A DNA stretch of 64,000 nt from Pseudomonas sp. ICMP22404. Its GTDB lineage: Bacteria > Pseudomonadota > Gammaproteobacteria > Pseudomonadales > Pseudomonadaceae. A program made the position numbers and the translations under genes. The notes beneath the pieces are model-generated. The model saw nothing but the letters and a program-made list of their open reading frames with translations. It did no database searches and was not told the origin of the DNA. The stretch is from positions 62,001 through 126,000 of the forward strand of contig NZ_VCNG01000017.1 of NCBI RefSeq assembly GCF_006227205.1, given 5' to 3'. Shown in pieces: positions 7,517 through 15,766 of this stretch (the first letter of the stretch is position 1; each line of letters begins with the position of its first letter).

Positions 7517-8290
7517 TTACTCGGCAATCTGCAACTTGCGCGATTCCGTGTACACGTAGCGCACCTTTTCATACTCGAACGGCGAGTTCAGTTGGCCATA
7601 GCGGAAGGTGGTCTGGTAGCGCTTGTCCACGCCGCGCAGGAGCAGCAGTTCCGGGTGGTTGGCGCTGACTTCCGAGACGTTCAGGAAGTTGATCGCTGAC
7701 TCGGCGGTGTAGTCCACCAGCAACCCCGAAGTATCCCGCAGGTTGGAAGGGCCGAAGATCGGCAGTACGAAGTAGGCGCCGGCGGGCACGCCGTAGAAGC
7801 CCAGGGTCTGGCCGAAATCTTCGCTCTGGCGCGGCAGGCCCATGGAGGTGGCGGGATCCCACAGGCCGGCGACGCCGATCGTGGTGTTGAGCAACAGCCG
7901 CGCCGTGGTCTCCATCGAACGCTTGCCCTTGAATTGCAGCAGGCTGTTCATCAGGTTCGGCACGTCCCCCAGGTTATTGAAGAAGTTGCTGACCCCGGTG
8001 CGCACGAAACTCGGGGTGACGTAGCGGTAGCCATCGACCACGGGGAGGAATACCCATTGGTCGAAACGGTAGTTGAAGTGATAGACGCGACGGTTCCAGG
8101 ACTCGAGCGGGTCATAGACGTTCAGCGCGTTGAGGGTCGAGCGCTCGAATTCGCGCTGGTCCAGGCCCGGATTGAACTTGAGTTTGCTCAGCGGTTCCTT
8201 GAAGCCGTCGGCATCCACCGTGGGCTTGTCATCGGCGTGAACCACGCCCGCACCCATTAACGCAGCGATAAGCAGGAGGTATTTAGCCAC
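7517..8290 (-). CDS. mlaA: MlaA/VacJ family outer-membrane phospholipid-transport protein
   Basis: A 257-aa VacJ-family protein. The family removes mislocalised phospholipids from the outer leaflet of the outer membrane and passes them to the Mla periplasmic system. Family motifs are YDPLESWNRRVYHFNYRFDQWVFLP (split here as residues ~59-82), GDVPNLMNSLLQ and FGQTLGFYGVPAGAYFVLPIFGP. The N-terminus, MAKYLLLIAALMGAGVVHA, is a signal peptide but has no lipobox cysteine, whereas classical MlaA is a lipoprotein. The start is a GTG with GGAG eight bases upstream, and it overlaps the end of the hydrolase gene by 8 bases, so the two are translationally coupled. It may be a second, non-lipidated paralogue. 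Confidence 0.87.
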   Translation of the reverse strand: MAKYLLLIAALMGAGVVHADDKPTVDADGFKEPLSKLKFNPGLDQREFERSTLNALNVYDPLESWNRRVYHFNYRFDQWVFLPVVDGYRYVTPSFVRTGVSNFFNNLGDVPNLMNSLLQFKGKRSMETTARLLLNTTIGVAGLWDPATSMGLPRQSEDFGQTLGFYGVPAGAYFVLPIFGPSNLRDTSGLLVDYTAESAINFLNVSEVSANHPELLLLRGVDKRYQTTFRYGQLNSPFEYEKVRYVYTESRKLQIAE

Positions 8291-9581
8291 GGAAGAACTC
8301 CAGCATGGCGTCGCTGTTGACGCGGTAATTGAGGTTGCCGCAGTGGCCGCCCAGTGGATACACCGTCAGGCGGTCGCCAAAGGTCTTGCGCAGGAAGCCC
8401 AGGTCGCCGGGGCCGAGGATGACGTCGTCGGCGTTGTGCATCACGGCGATCTTCGAGCTTTCATGCAGATAATCCTTCAGGGCATAGAGGCTGACCTGGT
8501 CGACCAGTTGCAGCAGGCTGCCGCCGTCGGTCCGCGCGCGCCACATCGGGATCACTTGTTCGGTGAGGTAGCAGTCGAAATCGCATTGCAGCGCACGCTT
8601 GAGAAACGGCGTCAGGCTGGTGCTTTCGGTGATCGGGAACTTGGGCGGGGTAATCAGGCCGCGACGGTTGATCAGGTCCGAAGTGAAGGCGATATCGGCC
8701 GCCGAGAAACGGAACGACGTGCCGATCAGCATCGCCATCTGTTCGTTGCTCAAGTGTTGCTTGGACTGCTGGAAGTCATAAAGGAGGGCATCGTTGAGGT
8801 CGATGTAGCCTTTTTGCTGGAAGTAGCGGGTCAGTTTGTTCAGCACCACTTCATAGAAAGTCGTGGTGCTGTTGATGCCCTTGACCTTGGTCTGGACCAG
8901 TTTGTCCAGGTTGGTGACCGAGGTATAGAGGTTCACCGGCGGGTTCAGCAACAGCACTTTCTTGAAGTTGAAGCTGCGCCGGGTTTCGTCCAGGTGCGCG
9001 ACGAAGGCTGCGTCCAGCGCGCCTAGGCTGTAGCCGGTGAGGTAGTACTCGGTCACCGGCACCTTGGGGTGCTGCGCACGCACGGCTTGCATGACCCGGT
9101 ACATGTCTTCGGCATCTTCCTTGGTGATGCCCGGGGTGGCGAAGCGCGAAGCGGAGCTCATGAAGTCGAAACTGGTGGGCGACGACAACTGCACCACGTG
9201 ATAGCCGGCCTTATAGTAGAGGCGCTTGAGGTATTCGTTGAGGGTGCTGTCGTACCGGGCGCCGGTACCGGCGATCAGGAAGATCAGCGGGGCCGGTTTG
9301 TCCTGGGTGGCCATGCGATAGGTGAGGCTTTTCACCGGCCAGAAGTTGTCCGGCAGGATGAACTCGCGCTCCGGGCGCAGGGTGACGCTGTAGTCCGCCT
9401 GGTTGATGTCCTCGATCAAGGGCAGATCGGGGCGCAGGTCAGGCGGAGTGGTCGCAATGGTCGCCTCGAACGGGTTGGTCAAGGGGTAGCCATAACTGGC
9501 GGCGTCGATGTCCACCGCCAGTGCGGACGCACTCAGGATAAGGCCGCCGATGAGGGCAGCGAAGCGCAAGGAACGGAGCAT
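8283..9581 (-). CDS. Secreted alpha/beta-hydrolase, function unknown
   Basis: A 432-aa protein with signal peptide MLRSLRFAALIGGLILSASA-LA, so periplasmic or outer-membrane associated. LIFLIAGTGARYD (~99-111) is a likely oxyanion region. The nucleophile elbow is GYSLGA with Ser185. HNADDVILGPGD and GGHCGN near the C-terminus supply candidate Asp and His. Such proteins are often labelled only as alpha/beta-hydrolase. The stop overlaps the mlaA-like start, which suggests a joint role at the outer membrane, for example lipid hydrolysis coupled to phospholipid retrieval (inference). AAGGGA precedes the ATG. Confidence 0.8.
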   Translation of the reverse strand: MLRSLRFAALIGGLILSASALAVDIDAASYGYPLTNPFEATIATTPPDLRPDLPLIEDINQADYSVTLRPEREFILPDNFWPVKSLTYRMATQDKPAPLIFLIAGTGARYDSTLNEYLKRLYYKAGYHVVQLSSPTSFDFMSSASRFATPGITKEDAEDMYRVMQAVRAQHPKVPVTEYYLTGYSLGALDAAFVAHLDETRRSFNFKKVLLLNPPVNLYTSVTNLDKLVQTKVKGINSTTTFYEVVLNKLTRYFQQKGYIDLNDALLYDFQQSKQHLSNEQMAMLIGTSFRFSAADIAFTSDLINRRGLITPPKFPITESTSLTPFLKRALQCDFDCYLTEQVIPMWRARTDGGSLLQLVDQVSLYALKDYLHESSKIAVMHNADDVILGPGDLGFLRKTFGDRLTVYPLGGHCGNLNYRVNSDAMLEFFRG

Positions 9582-9758
9582 GACTGGATCCCTTAGAGGA
9601 TGGTGCCGAATGAGGTTCGCAGGCTATGACCACTGAAGCGAAACCAAGTGCCATGATCGGCACGAAACAGGTTTGAGTCGGGGGTCGGCAGCAACGGGAC
9701 GATACACGGTGTGGGTGGTTGGTGGCTAGTTGCCTACACTTGTCGTGGATGGCGTTCT

Positions 9759-9788
9759 GATGTCGCTCCTCGCTGTTTCGATGTCGCT
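9759..9788 (+). promoter_or_regulatory. Direct repeats GATGTCGCT upstream of betX
   Basis: GATGTCGCT occurs at 9759-9767 and again at 9780-9788, exactly 21 bp apart, or two helical turns on one face. This is the usual layout for AraC-type activators. betX genes are known to be controlled by the AraC-family regulator GbdR in P. aeruginosa. The rest of the 373-bp gap (9582-9954) shows no gene; I could not fix a promoter in it. Confidence 0.35.
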
Positions 9789-9954
9789 AACAGATCAGGT
9801 TCCAGATCGTCGCAGGTTGATGATCGTTGCATCAGTACTCCACTGATGTTCGAACTGGCTTGGCAGGCGAGCGTGATGGGGGCGCTGAGCACCATAACAA
9901 CACGTTGACGTCGCTCGGCATTCGTCGGGCGCAGCACTTTCGGGGAAGTACACG

Positions 9955-10809
9955 ATGAAGATGCGACGACTCATGGGCGCAGGTGCCGCACTGGTACTGG
10001 CGATCAGCTCCACACTGGCCAGCGCCGAAACCAAAACCCTGAGCATCGGCTACGTTGACGGCTGGTCCGACAGCGTCGCGACGACTCACGTAGCGGCGGA
10101 AGTCATCCAGCAGAAGCTTGGCTATGACGTGAAACTGCAAGCGGTGGCGACCGGGATCATGTGGCAGGGCGTGGCCACCGGCAAGCTCGATGCCATGCTC
10201 TCGGCCTGGTTGCCGGTGACTCACGGCGATTACTGGGCGAAGAACAAGGATCAGGTGGTCGATTATGGCCCCAACTTCAAAGATGCGAAGATTGGCCTGA
10301 TCGTGCCGGAGTACGTCAAGGCTCAGTCCGTGGCTGATCTGAAGACCGATGAAAGCTTCAAGAACCGCATTGTTGGCATCGACGCCGGTTCAGGCGTGAT
10401 GCTCAAGACCGAACAGGCGATCAAGGACTACGACCTGACCGGCTATCAACTCAAGGCCAGTTCCGGCGCCGGCATGATTGCCGAGCTGACCCGTGCCGAG
10501 AAAAAGAACGAATCCATCGCCGTCACCGGTTGGGTGCCGCACTGGATGTTCGCCAAGTGGAAACTGCGCTTCCTGGAAGACCCGAAAGGCGTCTATGGCG
10601 CAGCTGAAACCGTGAACAGCATCGGCAGCAAGGAACTGGCGACCAAGGCGCCGGAAGTGGCTGAATTCCTGAAGAAATTCCAATGGTCGTCGAAAGACGA
10701 AATCGGCGAAGTCATGCTGGCTATCCAGGAAGGCGCCAAACCTGAAGCTGCTGCCAAGGACTGGGTCGCCAAGCACCCGGACCGCGTGAAGGAGTGGACT
10801 GGCAAGTAA
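9955..10809 (+). CDS. betX: Glycine betaine/choline-type periplasmic binding protein (BetX)
   Basis: A 284-aa OpuAC-type substrate-binding protein with signal peptide ending LAISSTLASA-ET. Mature features include IGYVDGWSDSVATTHVAAEV, LDAMLSAWLPVTHGDYW and VTGWVPHWMFAKWKLRFLEDP, the aromatic-rich cage segments for quaternary amines. The next genes, DUF485 and actP, follow in the same order as P. aeruginosa PA3236 (BetX), PA3235 and PA3234. No permease or ATPase gene is adjacent, so it is an orphan binding protein that would feed a Cbc-type ABC transporter elsewhere. GGGGAA precedes the ATG, and a strong terminator follows the stop. Confidence 0.88.
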   Translation: MKMRRLMGAGAALVLAISSTLASAETKTLSIGYVDGWSDSVATTHVAAEVIQQKLGYDVKLQAVATGIMWQGVATGKLDAMLSAWLPVTHGDYWAKNKDQVVDYGPNFKDAKIGLIVPEYVKAQSVADLKTDESFKNRIVGIDAGSGVMLKTEQAIKDYDLTGYQLKASSGAGMIAELTRAEKKNESIAVTGWVPHWMFAKWKLRFLEDPKGVYGAAETVNSIGSKELATKAPEVAEFLKKFQWSSKDEIGEVMLAIQEGAKPEAAAKDWVAKHPDRVKEWTGK

Positions 10810-10833
10810 TCTGCCTGATCTAACAATCTCCAG

Positions 10834-10866
10834 AAACCGCATGACGTCGTGTCATGCGGTTTTTTT
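10834..10866 (+). terminator. Rho-independent terminator of betX
   Basis: Stem AAACCGCATGAC (10834-10845) with GTCATGCGGTTT (10851-10862), five-base loop, then a T run. Confidence 0.93.
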
Positions 10867-10903
10867 ATGCTCGCATAATGCTCAGGGCTTGCACTGACCC
10901 CCT

Positions 10904-10991
10904 GTGGGAGCGAGCCTGCTCGCGATAGCGGTGTACCTGCCTGCATCAGTGTTGAACATGACATCGCCATCGCGAGCGGGCTCGCTCCCAC
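10904..10991. repeat. REPIN between betX and the DUF485 gene
   Basis: Inward-facing pair starting GTGGGAGCGAGCCTGCTCGC; the right arm reads ATCGCGAGCGGGCTCGCTCC, with one substitution (GCGGG for GCAGG). It lies between the betX terminator and the actP promoter region. The remaining bases up to 11134 hold no gene. Confidence 0.9.
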
Positions 10992-11134
10992 AAGGGAGAG
11001 GCGGTGGCGATAGTTTTTGCTGAAAATTGGCAAAACCGTCATGTCGTTCTAATACTAAGGTCGTCTGGAACCTCGCCTTGAGCCGCATAGAGTAGAGTCG
11101 TTCCATCTTAAATTGTGCTGCGAGGATAAAAACA

Positions 11135-11446
11135 ATGAACGACAGCATTTACCTCTCGATTCAAAACAGCCCGCGCTTCAAGGAGCTGGTGAGAAAAAGA
11201 GAAAGGTTCGCCTGGATTCTTTCGGCGATCATGCTAGGGCTGTACTCCGGATTCATTCTTCTGATCGCCTACGGGCCGCACGTTCTCGGGGCCAAGATCA
11301 CGCCCGAGTCGACGATCACCTGGGGTATTCCCATCGGTGTCGGCCTGATTGTCTCGGCGTTCGTCCTGACCGCTATCTACGTGCGACGCGCCAACGGCGA
11401 GTTCGATGAGCTGAACAATGCGATTCTCAAGGAGGCTCAACAATGA
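11135..11446 (+). CDS. yjcH: DUF485 membrane protein (YjcH-like), ActP partner
   Basis: A 103-aa protein with two hydrophobic segments (about 31-52 and 64-86) and the DUF485 signature SPRFKELVRKRERFAWILS followed by GFILLIAY. The family is almost always found immediately before acetate permease ActP and is assumed to help its assembly or function. Its stop overlaps the actP start as ATGA, so translation is coupled. AGGA lies ~10 bases before the ATG. Confidence 0.92.
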   Translation: MNDSIYLSIQNSPRFKELVRKRERFAWILSAIMLGLYSGFILLIAYGPHVLGAKITPESTITWGIPIGVGLIVSAFVLTAIYVRRANGEFDELNNAILKEAQQ

Positions 11447-13101
11447 TCCGGCGTCTACTGGCTCTATTGAGCATCGCAGCGTTCGCCCCGGGTGCCTGGG
11501 CGGCTGAGGCCCTGACCGGGGCCGTGGAGAAACAACCCCTCAACGTCTCTGCCATTATCATGTTCGTGGCGTTTGTCGGCTTGACCCTGTGCATCACCTA
11601 CTGGGCGTCCAAGCGGAGCAAGTCGGCCAGCGACTACTATGCGGCGGGTGGGCGGATCACCGGTTTCCAGAACGGCCTGGCCATCGCCGGTGACTACATG
11701 TCCGCGGCGTCCTTCCTGGGGATTTCCGCGCTGGTGTTCGCTTCCGGCTATGACGGCCTGATCTACTCCATCGGCTTCCTGGTGGGCTGGCCGATCATTC
11801 TGTTCCTGATCGCCGAGCGCCTGCGTAACCTGGGTAAATACACCTTTGCCGACGTGGCGTCCTATCGCCTGGGGCAAAAGCAGATCCGTACCTTGTCTGC
11901 CAGCGGTTCGCTGGTAGTGGTGGCGTTCTACCTGATCGCACAGATGGTCGGCGCTGGCAAGCTGATCCAGCTGCTGTTCGGCCTGGACTACCACGTTGCG
12001 GTGGTGCTGGTGGGTATCCTGATGTGCCTTTATGTGCTGTTCGGCGGCATGCTGGCGACCACCTGGGTACAGATCATCAAGGCAGTGCTGTTGCTGTCCG
12101 GTGCTTCGTTCATGGCGCTGATGGTCATGAAGCACGTCAACTTCGACTTCAACATGCTGTTTGCCGAGGCGGTCAAGGTTCACCCTAAAGGCGAGGCGAT
12201 CATGAGCCCTGGCGGTCTGGTGAAGGATCCGGTCTCGGCCTTCTCTCTGGGCCTGGCGCTGATGTTCGGTACCGCTGGCCTGCCACACATCCTGATGCGC
12301 TTCTTCACCGTGAGTGACGCCAAGGAAGCGCGCAAGAGCGTGCTGTACGCCACTGGTTTCATCGGTTACTTCTACATCCTGACCTTCATCATCGGCTTTG
12401 GCGCGATCCTGCTGGTCAGCACCAACCCGGCCTTCAAGGACGCGGCAGGTGCCTTGCTGGGCGGTAACAACATGGCGGCGGTGCACCTGGCCAACGCTGT
12501 GGGTGGCAGTGTGTTCCTGGGCTTCATCTCGGCCGTGGCGTTCGCCACCATCCTGGCGGTTGTGGCAGGCCTGACCCTGGCCGGTGCCTCGGCGGTGTCC
12601 CATGACTTGTATGCCAGTGTGATCAAGAAAGGCAAGGCCAACGAGAAGGATGAGATCCGTGTCTCGAAGATCACCACCATCGCTCTGGCGGTGCTGGCGA
12701 TCGGCCTGGGCATCCTGTTCGAGAAGCAGAACATCGCGTTCATGGTGGGCCTGGCGTTCTCCATCGCGGCGAGCTGCAACTTCCCGGTGCTGCTGCTTTC
12801 GATGTACTGGAAGAAACTGACTACCCGCGGCGCCATGATTGGCGGCTGGCTGGGCCTGGTCAGCGCCGTGGGCCTGATGATCCTCGGCCCAACCATCTGG
12901 GTACAGATCATGGGTCACGAGAAGCCGATCTACCCGTATGAGTACCCTGCGCTGTTCTCGATGGCCATTGCCTTCGTCGGTATCTGGTTCTTCTCCATCA
13001 CCGACAAGTCGGCTGAAGCCGAGAACGAGCGGGCGCTGTTCTTCCCGCAGTTCGTGCGTTCGCAGACTGGACTGGGGGCGAGTGGGGCGGTTAATCACTG
13101 A
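11443..13101 (+). CDS. actP: Cation/acetate symporter ActP
   Basis: A 552-aa sodium:solute symporter that imports acetate and related short carboxylates. The N-terminus carries a cleavable-looking signal (LLSIAAFAPGAWA-AE), typical of ActP. The signature YYAAGGRITGFQNGLAIAGDYMSAASFLG follows at about 67-95 (only key parts quoted), then FASGYDGLIYSIG, with ~13 hydrophobic helices overall. Length matches E. coli ActP (549 aa). It is coupled to the DUF485 gene and is placed near the TCA block, consistent with acetate use. A terminator follows at 13132. Confidence 0.95.
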   Translation: MIRRLLALLSIAAFAPGAWAAEALTGAVEKQPLNVSAIIMFVAFVGLTLCITYWASKRSKSASDYYAAGGRITGFQNGLAIAGDYMSAASFLGISALVFASGYDGLIYSIGFLVGWPIILFLIAERLRNLGKYTFADVASYRLGQKQIRTLSASGSLVVVAFYLIAQMVGAGKLIQLLFGLDYHVAVVLVGILMCLYVLFGGMLATTWVQIIKAVLLLSGASFMALMVMKHVNFDFNMLFAEAVKVHPKGEAIMSPGGLVKDPVSAFSLGLALMFGTAGLPHILMRFFTVSDAKEARKSVLYATGFIGYFYILTFIIGFGAILLVSTNPAFKDAAGALLGGNNMAAVHLANAVGGSVFLGFISAVAFATILAVVAGLTLAGASAVSHDLYASVIKKGKANEKDEIRVSKITTIALAVLAIGLGILFEKQNIAFMVGLAFSIAASCNFPVLLLSMYWKKLTTRGAMIGGWLGLVSAVGLMILGPTIWVQIMGHEKPIYPYEYPALFSMAIAFVGIWFFSITDKSAEAENERALFFPQFVRSQTGLGASGAVNH

Positions 13102-13131
13102 TGCGGTAAGTAGCAAGCGTAGCGTTTGAAG

Positions 13132-13166
13132 AAATACCCCGGTCGAGAGGCTGGGGTATTTTTTTG
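13132..13166 (+). terminator. Rho-independent terminator of actP
   Basis: Stem AAATACCCC (13132-13140) with GGGGTATTT (from 13153), followed by a T run of seven or more. Confidence 0.9.
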
Positions 13167-13199
13167 TGCCCGGAAGAAAGGGGGGTCAGGTCTGGCGCC

Positions 13200-13263
13200 A
13201 TCGCGAGCAGGCTCGCTCCCACAGCTGACCGCATTCCAATGTGGGAGCGAGCCTGCTCGCGAT
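13200..13263. repeat. Outward-facing REP pair between actP and gltA
   Basis: ATCGCGAGCAGGCTCGCTCC at 13200 and its complement ending at 13263, with a short ~20-bp spacer. It uses the same outward orientation as the RAYT-flanking pairs. Confidence 0.88.
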
Positions 13264-13284
13264 GGCGTCAAAATGGTCACTAAA

Positions 13285-13296
13285 GGGGGGGGGGGG
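13285..13296. other. Homopolymer run of 12 G
   Basis: Twelve consecutive G residues between the REP pair and the gltA terminator. It is non-coding. Such tracts are prone to slippage in vivo and in sequencing, so the exact length is uncertain. Confidence 0.8.
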
Positions 13297-13303
13297 CAAG
13301 CAA

Positions 13304-13342
13304 AACGGCCCCCGCTCTTGTATATAAGAAGCGGGGGCCGTT
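13304..13342 (-). terminator. Rho-independent terminator of gltA
   Basis: Stem AACGGCCCCCGCT (13304-13316) with AGCGGGGGCCGTT (13330-13342). On the minus strand the hairpin is followed by TTTTG. Confidence 0.9.
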
Positions 13343-13373
13343 CAGTGAAGCTGGAGGTTGTTATGGCAAGGAC

Positions 13374-14663
13374 TTACTTGCGATCTTCCAGCTTGGTGAT
13401 GTCACGCGACTCGTAGCCGGTGTACAGCTGGCGTGGGCGGCCGATCTTGTACGGGCTGGAGAGCATTTCCTTCCAGTGGGAGATCCAGCCGACGGTCCGC
13501 GCCAGGGCGAAGATCACGGTGAACATGCTGGTTGGAATGCCGATCGCCTTGAGGATGATCCCCGAGTAGAAGTCGACGTTCGGGTACAGCGAGCGTTCGA
13601 TGAAGTACGGATCGGTCAGGGCGATCTCTTCCAGGCGCATGGCAAGTTCGAGTTGCGGATCGTTCTTGATCCCCAGTTCCTTGAGCACTTCGTCGCAGGT
13701 CTGCTTCATGACGGTGGCGCGTGGGTCGCGGTTCTTGTAGACCCGGTGACCGAAGCCCATCAGCTTGAACGGATCGTTCTTGTCCTTGGCCTTGGCGATG
13801 AACTTGTCGATGTTCGAGACATCGCCGATTTCATCGAGCATGGTCAGTACCGCTTCGTTGGCACCGCCGTGGGCCGGGCCCCAGAGTGCCGCGATACCGG
13901 CGGCGATACAGGCGAACGGGTTGGCACCCGACGAACCGGCCAGGCGCACGGTGGACGTGGAGGCGTTCTGCTCGTGGTCGGCATGGAGGATGAAGATCCG
14001 GTCCATGGCCTTGGCGAGCACCGGGCTGATCGGTTTGATCTCGCACGGGGTGTTGAACATCATGTGCAGGAAGTTTTCCGCGTACGACAGGTCGTTGCGC
14101 GGGTACATCATGGGTTGGCCCATGGAGTACTTGTAGACCATCGCCGCCAGGGTCGGCATCTTCGCCACCAGGCGGACCGCGGAGATTTCGCGATGCTGGG
14201 GGTTATTGATGTCCAGGGAGTCGTGGTAGAAGGCCGAGAGGGCGCCGACAACGCCGCACATGACGGCCATCGGGTGGGCATCGCGACGGAAGCCGTTGAA
14301 GAAGGACTTCAGCTGCTCGTGAACCATGGTGTGGTTTTTCACGGTGCTGACGAACTGGGCCTTTTGTTCTGCGGTCGGAAGCTCGCCGTTGAGCAGCAGG
14401 TAGCAGGTTTCCAGGTAGTCCGATTTTTCAGCCAGTTGCTCGATCGGGTAGCCGCGGTGCAGCAGGATGCCGTTGTCGCCGTCGATGTAGGTGATCTTCG
14501 ACTCGCACGAAGCGGTCGACATGAACCCTGGGTCGAAGGTGAAGCGGCCCGTGGCCGTCAGGCCGCGAACGTCGATTACATCGGGACCAACGGTGCCGGT
14601 TAAAATGGGCAGCTCGACGGGGGCTGCGCCCTCGATGATCAACTGCGCTTTTTTGTCAGCCAT
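13374..14663 (-). CDS. gltA: Citrate synthase (type II)
   Basis: A 429-aa hexameric-type citrate synthase that condenses acetyl-CoA and oxaloacetate in the TCA cycle. Catalytic residues are visible: His265 in WGPAHGGANEA, His306 in FGHRVYKNRDPRA, and HADHEQNASTSTVR upstream of them. Length equals the E. coli enzyme closely (427 aa). It is divergent from sdhC. A good sigma-70 promoter (14722-14749) lies 59 bases upstream of the ATG and a GC-rich terminator lies 32 bases past the stop, so it is a single-gene transcript. Confidence 0.98.
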   Translation of the reverse strand: MADKKAQLIIEGAAPVELPILTGTVGPDVIDVRGLTATGRFTFDPGFMSTASCESKITYIDGDNGILLHRGYPIEQLAEKSDYLETCYLLLNGELPTAEQKAQFVSTVKNHTMVHEQLKSFFNGFRRDAHPMAVMCGVVGALSAFYHDSLDINNPQHREISAVRLVAKMPTLAAMVYKYSMGQPMMYPRNDLSYAENFLHMMFNTPCEIKPISPVLAKAMDRIFILHADHEQNASTSTVRLAGSSGANPFACIAAGIAALWGPAHGGANEAVLTMLDEIGDVSNIDKFIAKAKDKNDPFKLMGFGHRVYKNRDPRATVMKQTCDEVLKELGIKNDPQLELAMRLEEIALTDPYFIERSLYPNVDFYSGIILKAIGIPTSMFTVIFALARTVGWISHWKEMLSSPYKIGRPRQLYTGYESRDITKLEDRK

Positions 14664-14721
14664 GTGGCCTCCTATTAATGCTTGGAATCATCAGACAGAC
14701 CCCCCACGCAGGGCCCGCACC

Positions 14722-14749
14722 ACTATAGTGAGATAAATCCGAATGTCAA
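14722..14749 (-). promoter_or_regulatory. Sigma-70 promoter of gltA
   Basis: On the minus strand, TTGACA (14749-14744), a 16-bp spacer, and TATAGT (14727-14722). It is the best match to consensus in the gltA-sdhC gap. Confidence 0.75.
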
Positions 14750-14863
14750 TTTGCCTAAAGTCTTGCTCCAGAAGGCTTTAACCGGACTTTTTCCTCGAAA
14801 TTACCTGCCGTTTACGCCTTTTGCCGCTGTTGTGCAATGCGCCATCAGTGGAAGGTGAACGCG

Positions 14864-14892
14864 TTGTCATTAGTAACCTAACTGTCTATACT
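14864..14892 (+). promoter_or_regulatory. Sigma-70 promoter of sdhCDAB
   Basis: TTGTCA (14864-14869), a 17-bp spacer, and TATACT (14887-14892), about 122 bases before the sdhC start. The long leader that follows could carry regulation such as Crc/Hfq or a small RNA; I could not identify a site. Confidence 0.7.
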
Positions 14893-15014
14893 CGGCAGCC
14901 GACCGCCAGGGGCTTTTGGGCCAGCTTCGCTGGGGGTCGTCACTCCCTGGGTGGTGAGTACCTGACCAGTGCGCGCCGCAACAACTTTGCCCTGATTCTT
15001 AGGGGCTCTTCAGT

Positions 15015-15401
15015 GTGAAAAAAGCCGTGAAAAGCCAACGACCTGTAAACCTAGACCTAAGGACCATCAAACTCCCAGTCACTGCTTACACGTCCATTCT
15101 TCACCGTATTTCCGGTGTCATCCTCTTTGTCAGCCTGGCCATCATGCTTTATGCATTGGACAAGTCGCTCGACTCGGAAGAAGGCTTCGGTCAGGTGAAG
15201 GCGTGTCTGACCAGTCCGCTAGCCAAGCTAGTGATTTGGGGCATCCTGTCCGCCTTGCTGTATCACCTGGTTGCCGGTGTGCGCCACTTGATCATGGATA
15301 TGGGCATCGGTGAGACGCTGGAAGGCGGCAAGCTGGGCTCGAAAATCGTTATCGCCGTTTCCGTGGTGGTAATCGTTCTGGCAGGAGTCTGGATATGGTA
15401 A
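15015..15401 (+). CDS. sdhC: Succinate dehydrogenase cytochrome b556 subunit
   Basis: A 128-aa membrane anchor with three hydrophobic helices. Family motifs are RPVNLDLRTIKLPVTAYTSILHR (key Ser/Arg of the quinone site in SILHRISG) and LYHLVAGVRHLIMD, whose first histidine is a probable heme ligand. The start is GTG at 15015 with AGGGG upstream. Its stop overlaps the sdhD start by 7 bases. With SdhD it anchors SdhAB to the inner membrane and carries electrons to ubiquinone. Confidence 0.95.
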   Translation: MKKAVKSQRPVNLDLRTIKLPVTAYTSILHRISGVILFVSLAIMLYALDKSLDSEEGFGQVKACLTSPLAKLVIWGILSALLYHLVAGVRHLIMDMGIGETLEGGKLGSKIVIAVSVVVIVLAGVWIW

Positions 15402-15763
15402 CCAACGTCACGAACCTCTCGCGTTCGGGCCTCTATGACTGGATGGCGCAGCGTGTGTCTGCGGTCGTTCTCGCGGCTTATTTCATTTTCCTGATCGGAT
15501 ATGTCGTCGCCCACCCAGGCCTTGGCTATGCCCAATGGCATGAGCTGTTCGCAAACAACTGGATGCGTATCTTCAGTCTGCTGGCCCTTGTCGCACTGGG
15601 CGCTCACGCCTGGGTCGGCATGTGGACCATCGCTACCGACTACCTGACGCCGATGGCGTTCGGCAAGTCGGCGACTGCCGTACGTTTCCTCTTCCAGGCA
15701 GTATGCGGCGTTGCGATGTTCGCTTACTTCGTCTGGGGCGTGCAGATTCTCTGGGGTATCTGA
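15395..15763 (+). CDS. sdhD: Succinate dehydrogenase membrane anchor subunit
   Basis: A 122-aa protein with three hydrophobic helices (about 20-40, 59-79 and 93-115). DWMAQRVSAVVLAAYF and ALVALGAHAWVGMWTIATDYL contain the conserved quinone/heme-region residues (Arg near 19, His ~69, Asp ~79). It overlaps sdhC by 7 bases and ends three bases before sdhA, as expected in a coupled operon. Confidence 0.95.
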   Translation: MVTNVTNLSRSGLYDWMAQRVSAVVLAAYFIFLIGYVVAHPGLGYAQWHELFANNWMRIFSLLALVALGAHAWVGMWTIATDYLTPMAFGKSATAVRFLFQAVCGVAMFAYFVWGVQILWGI

Positions 15764-15766
15764 TCC

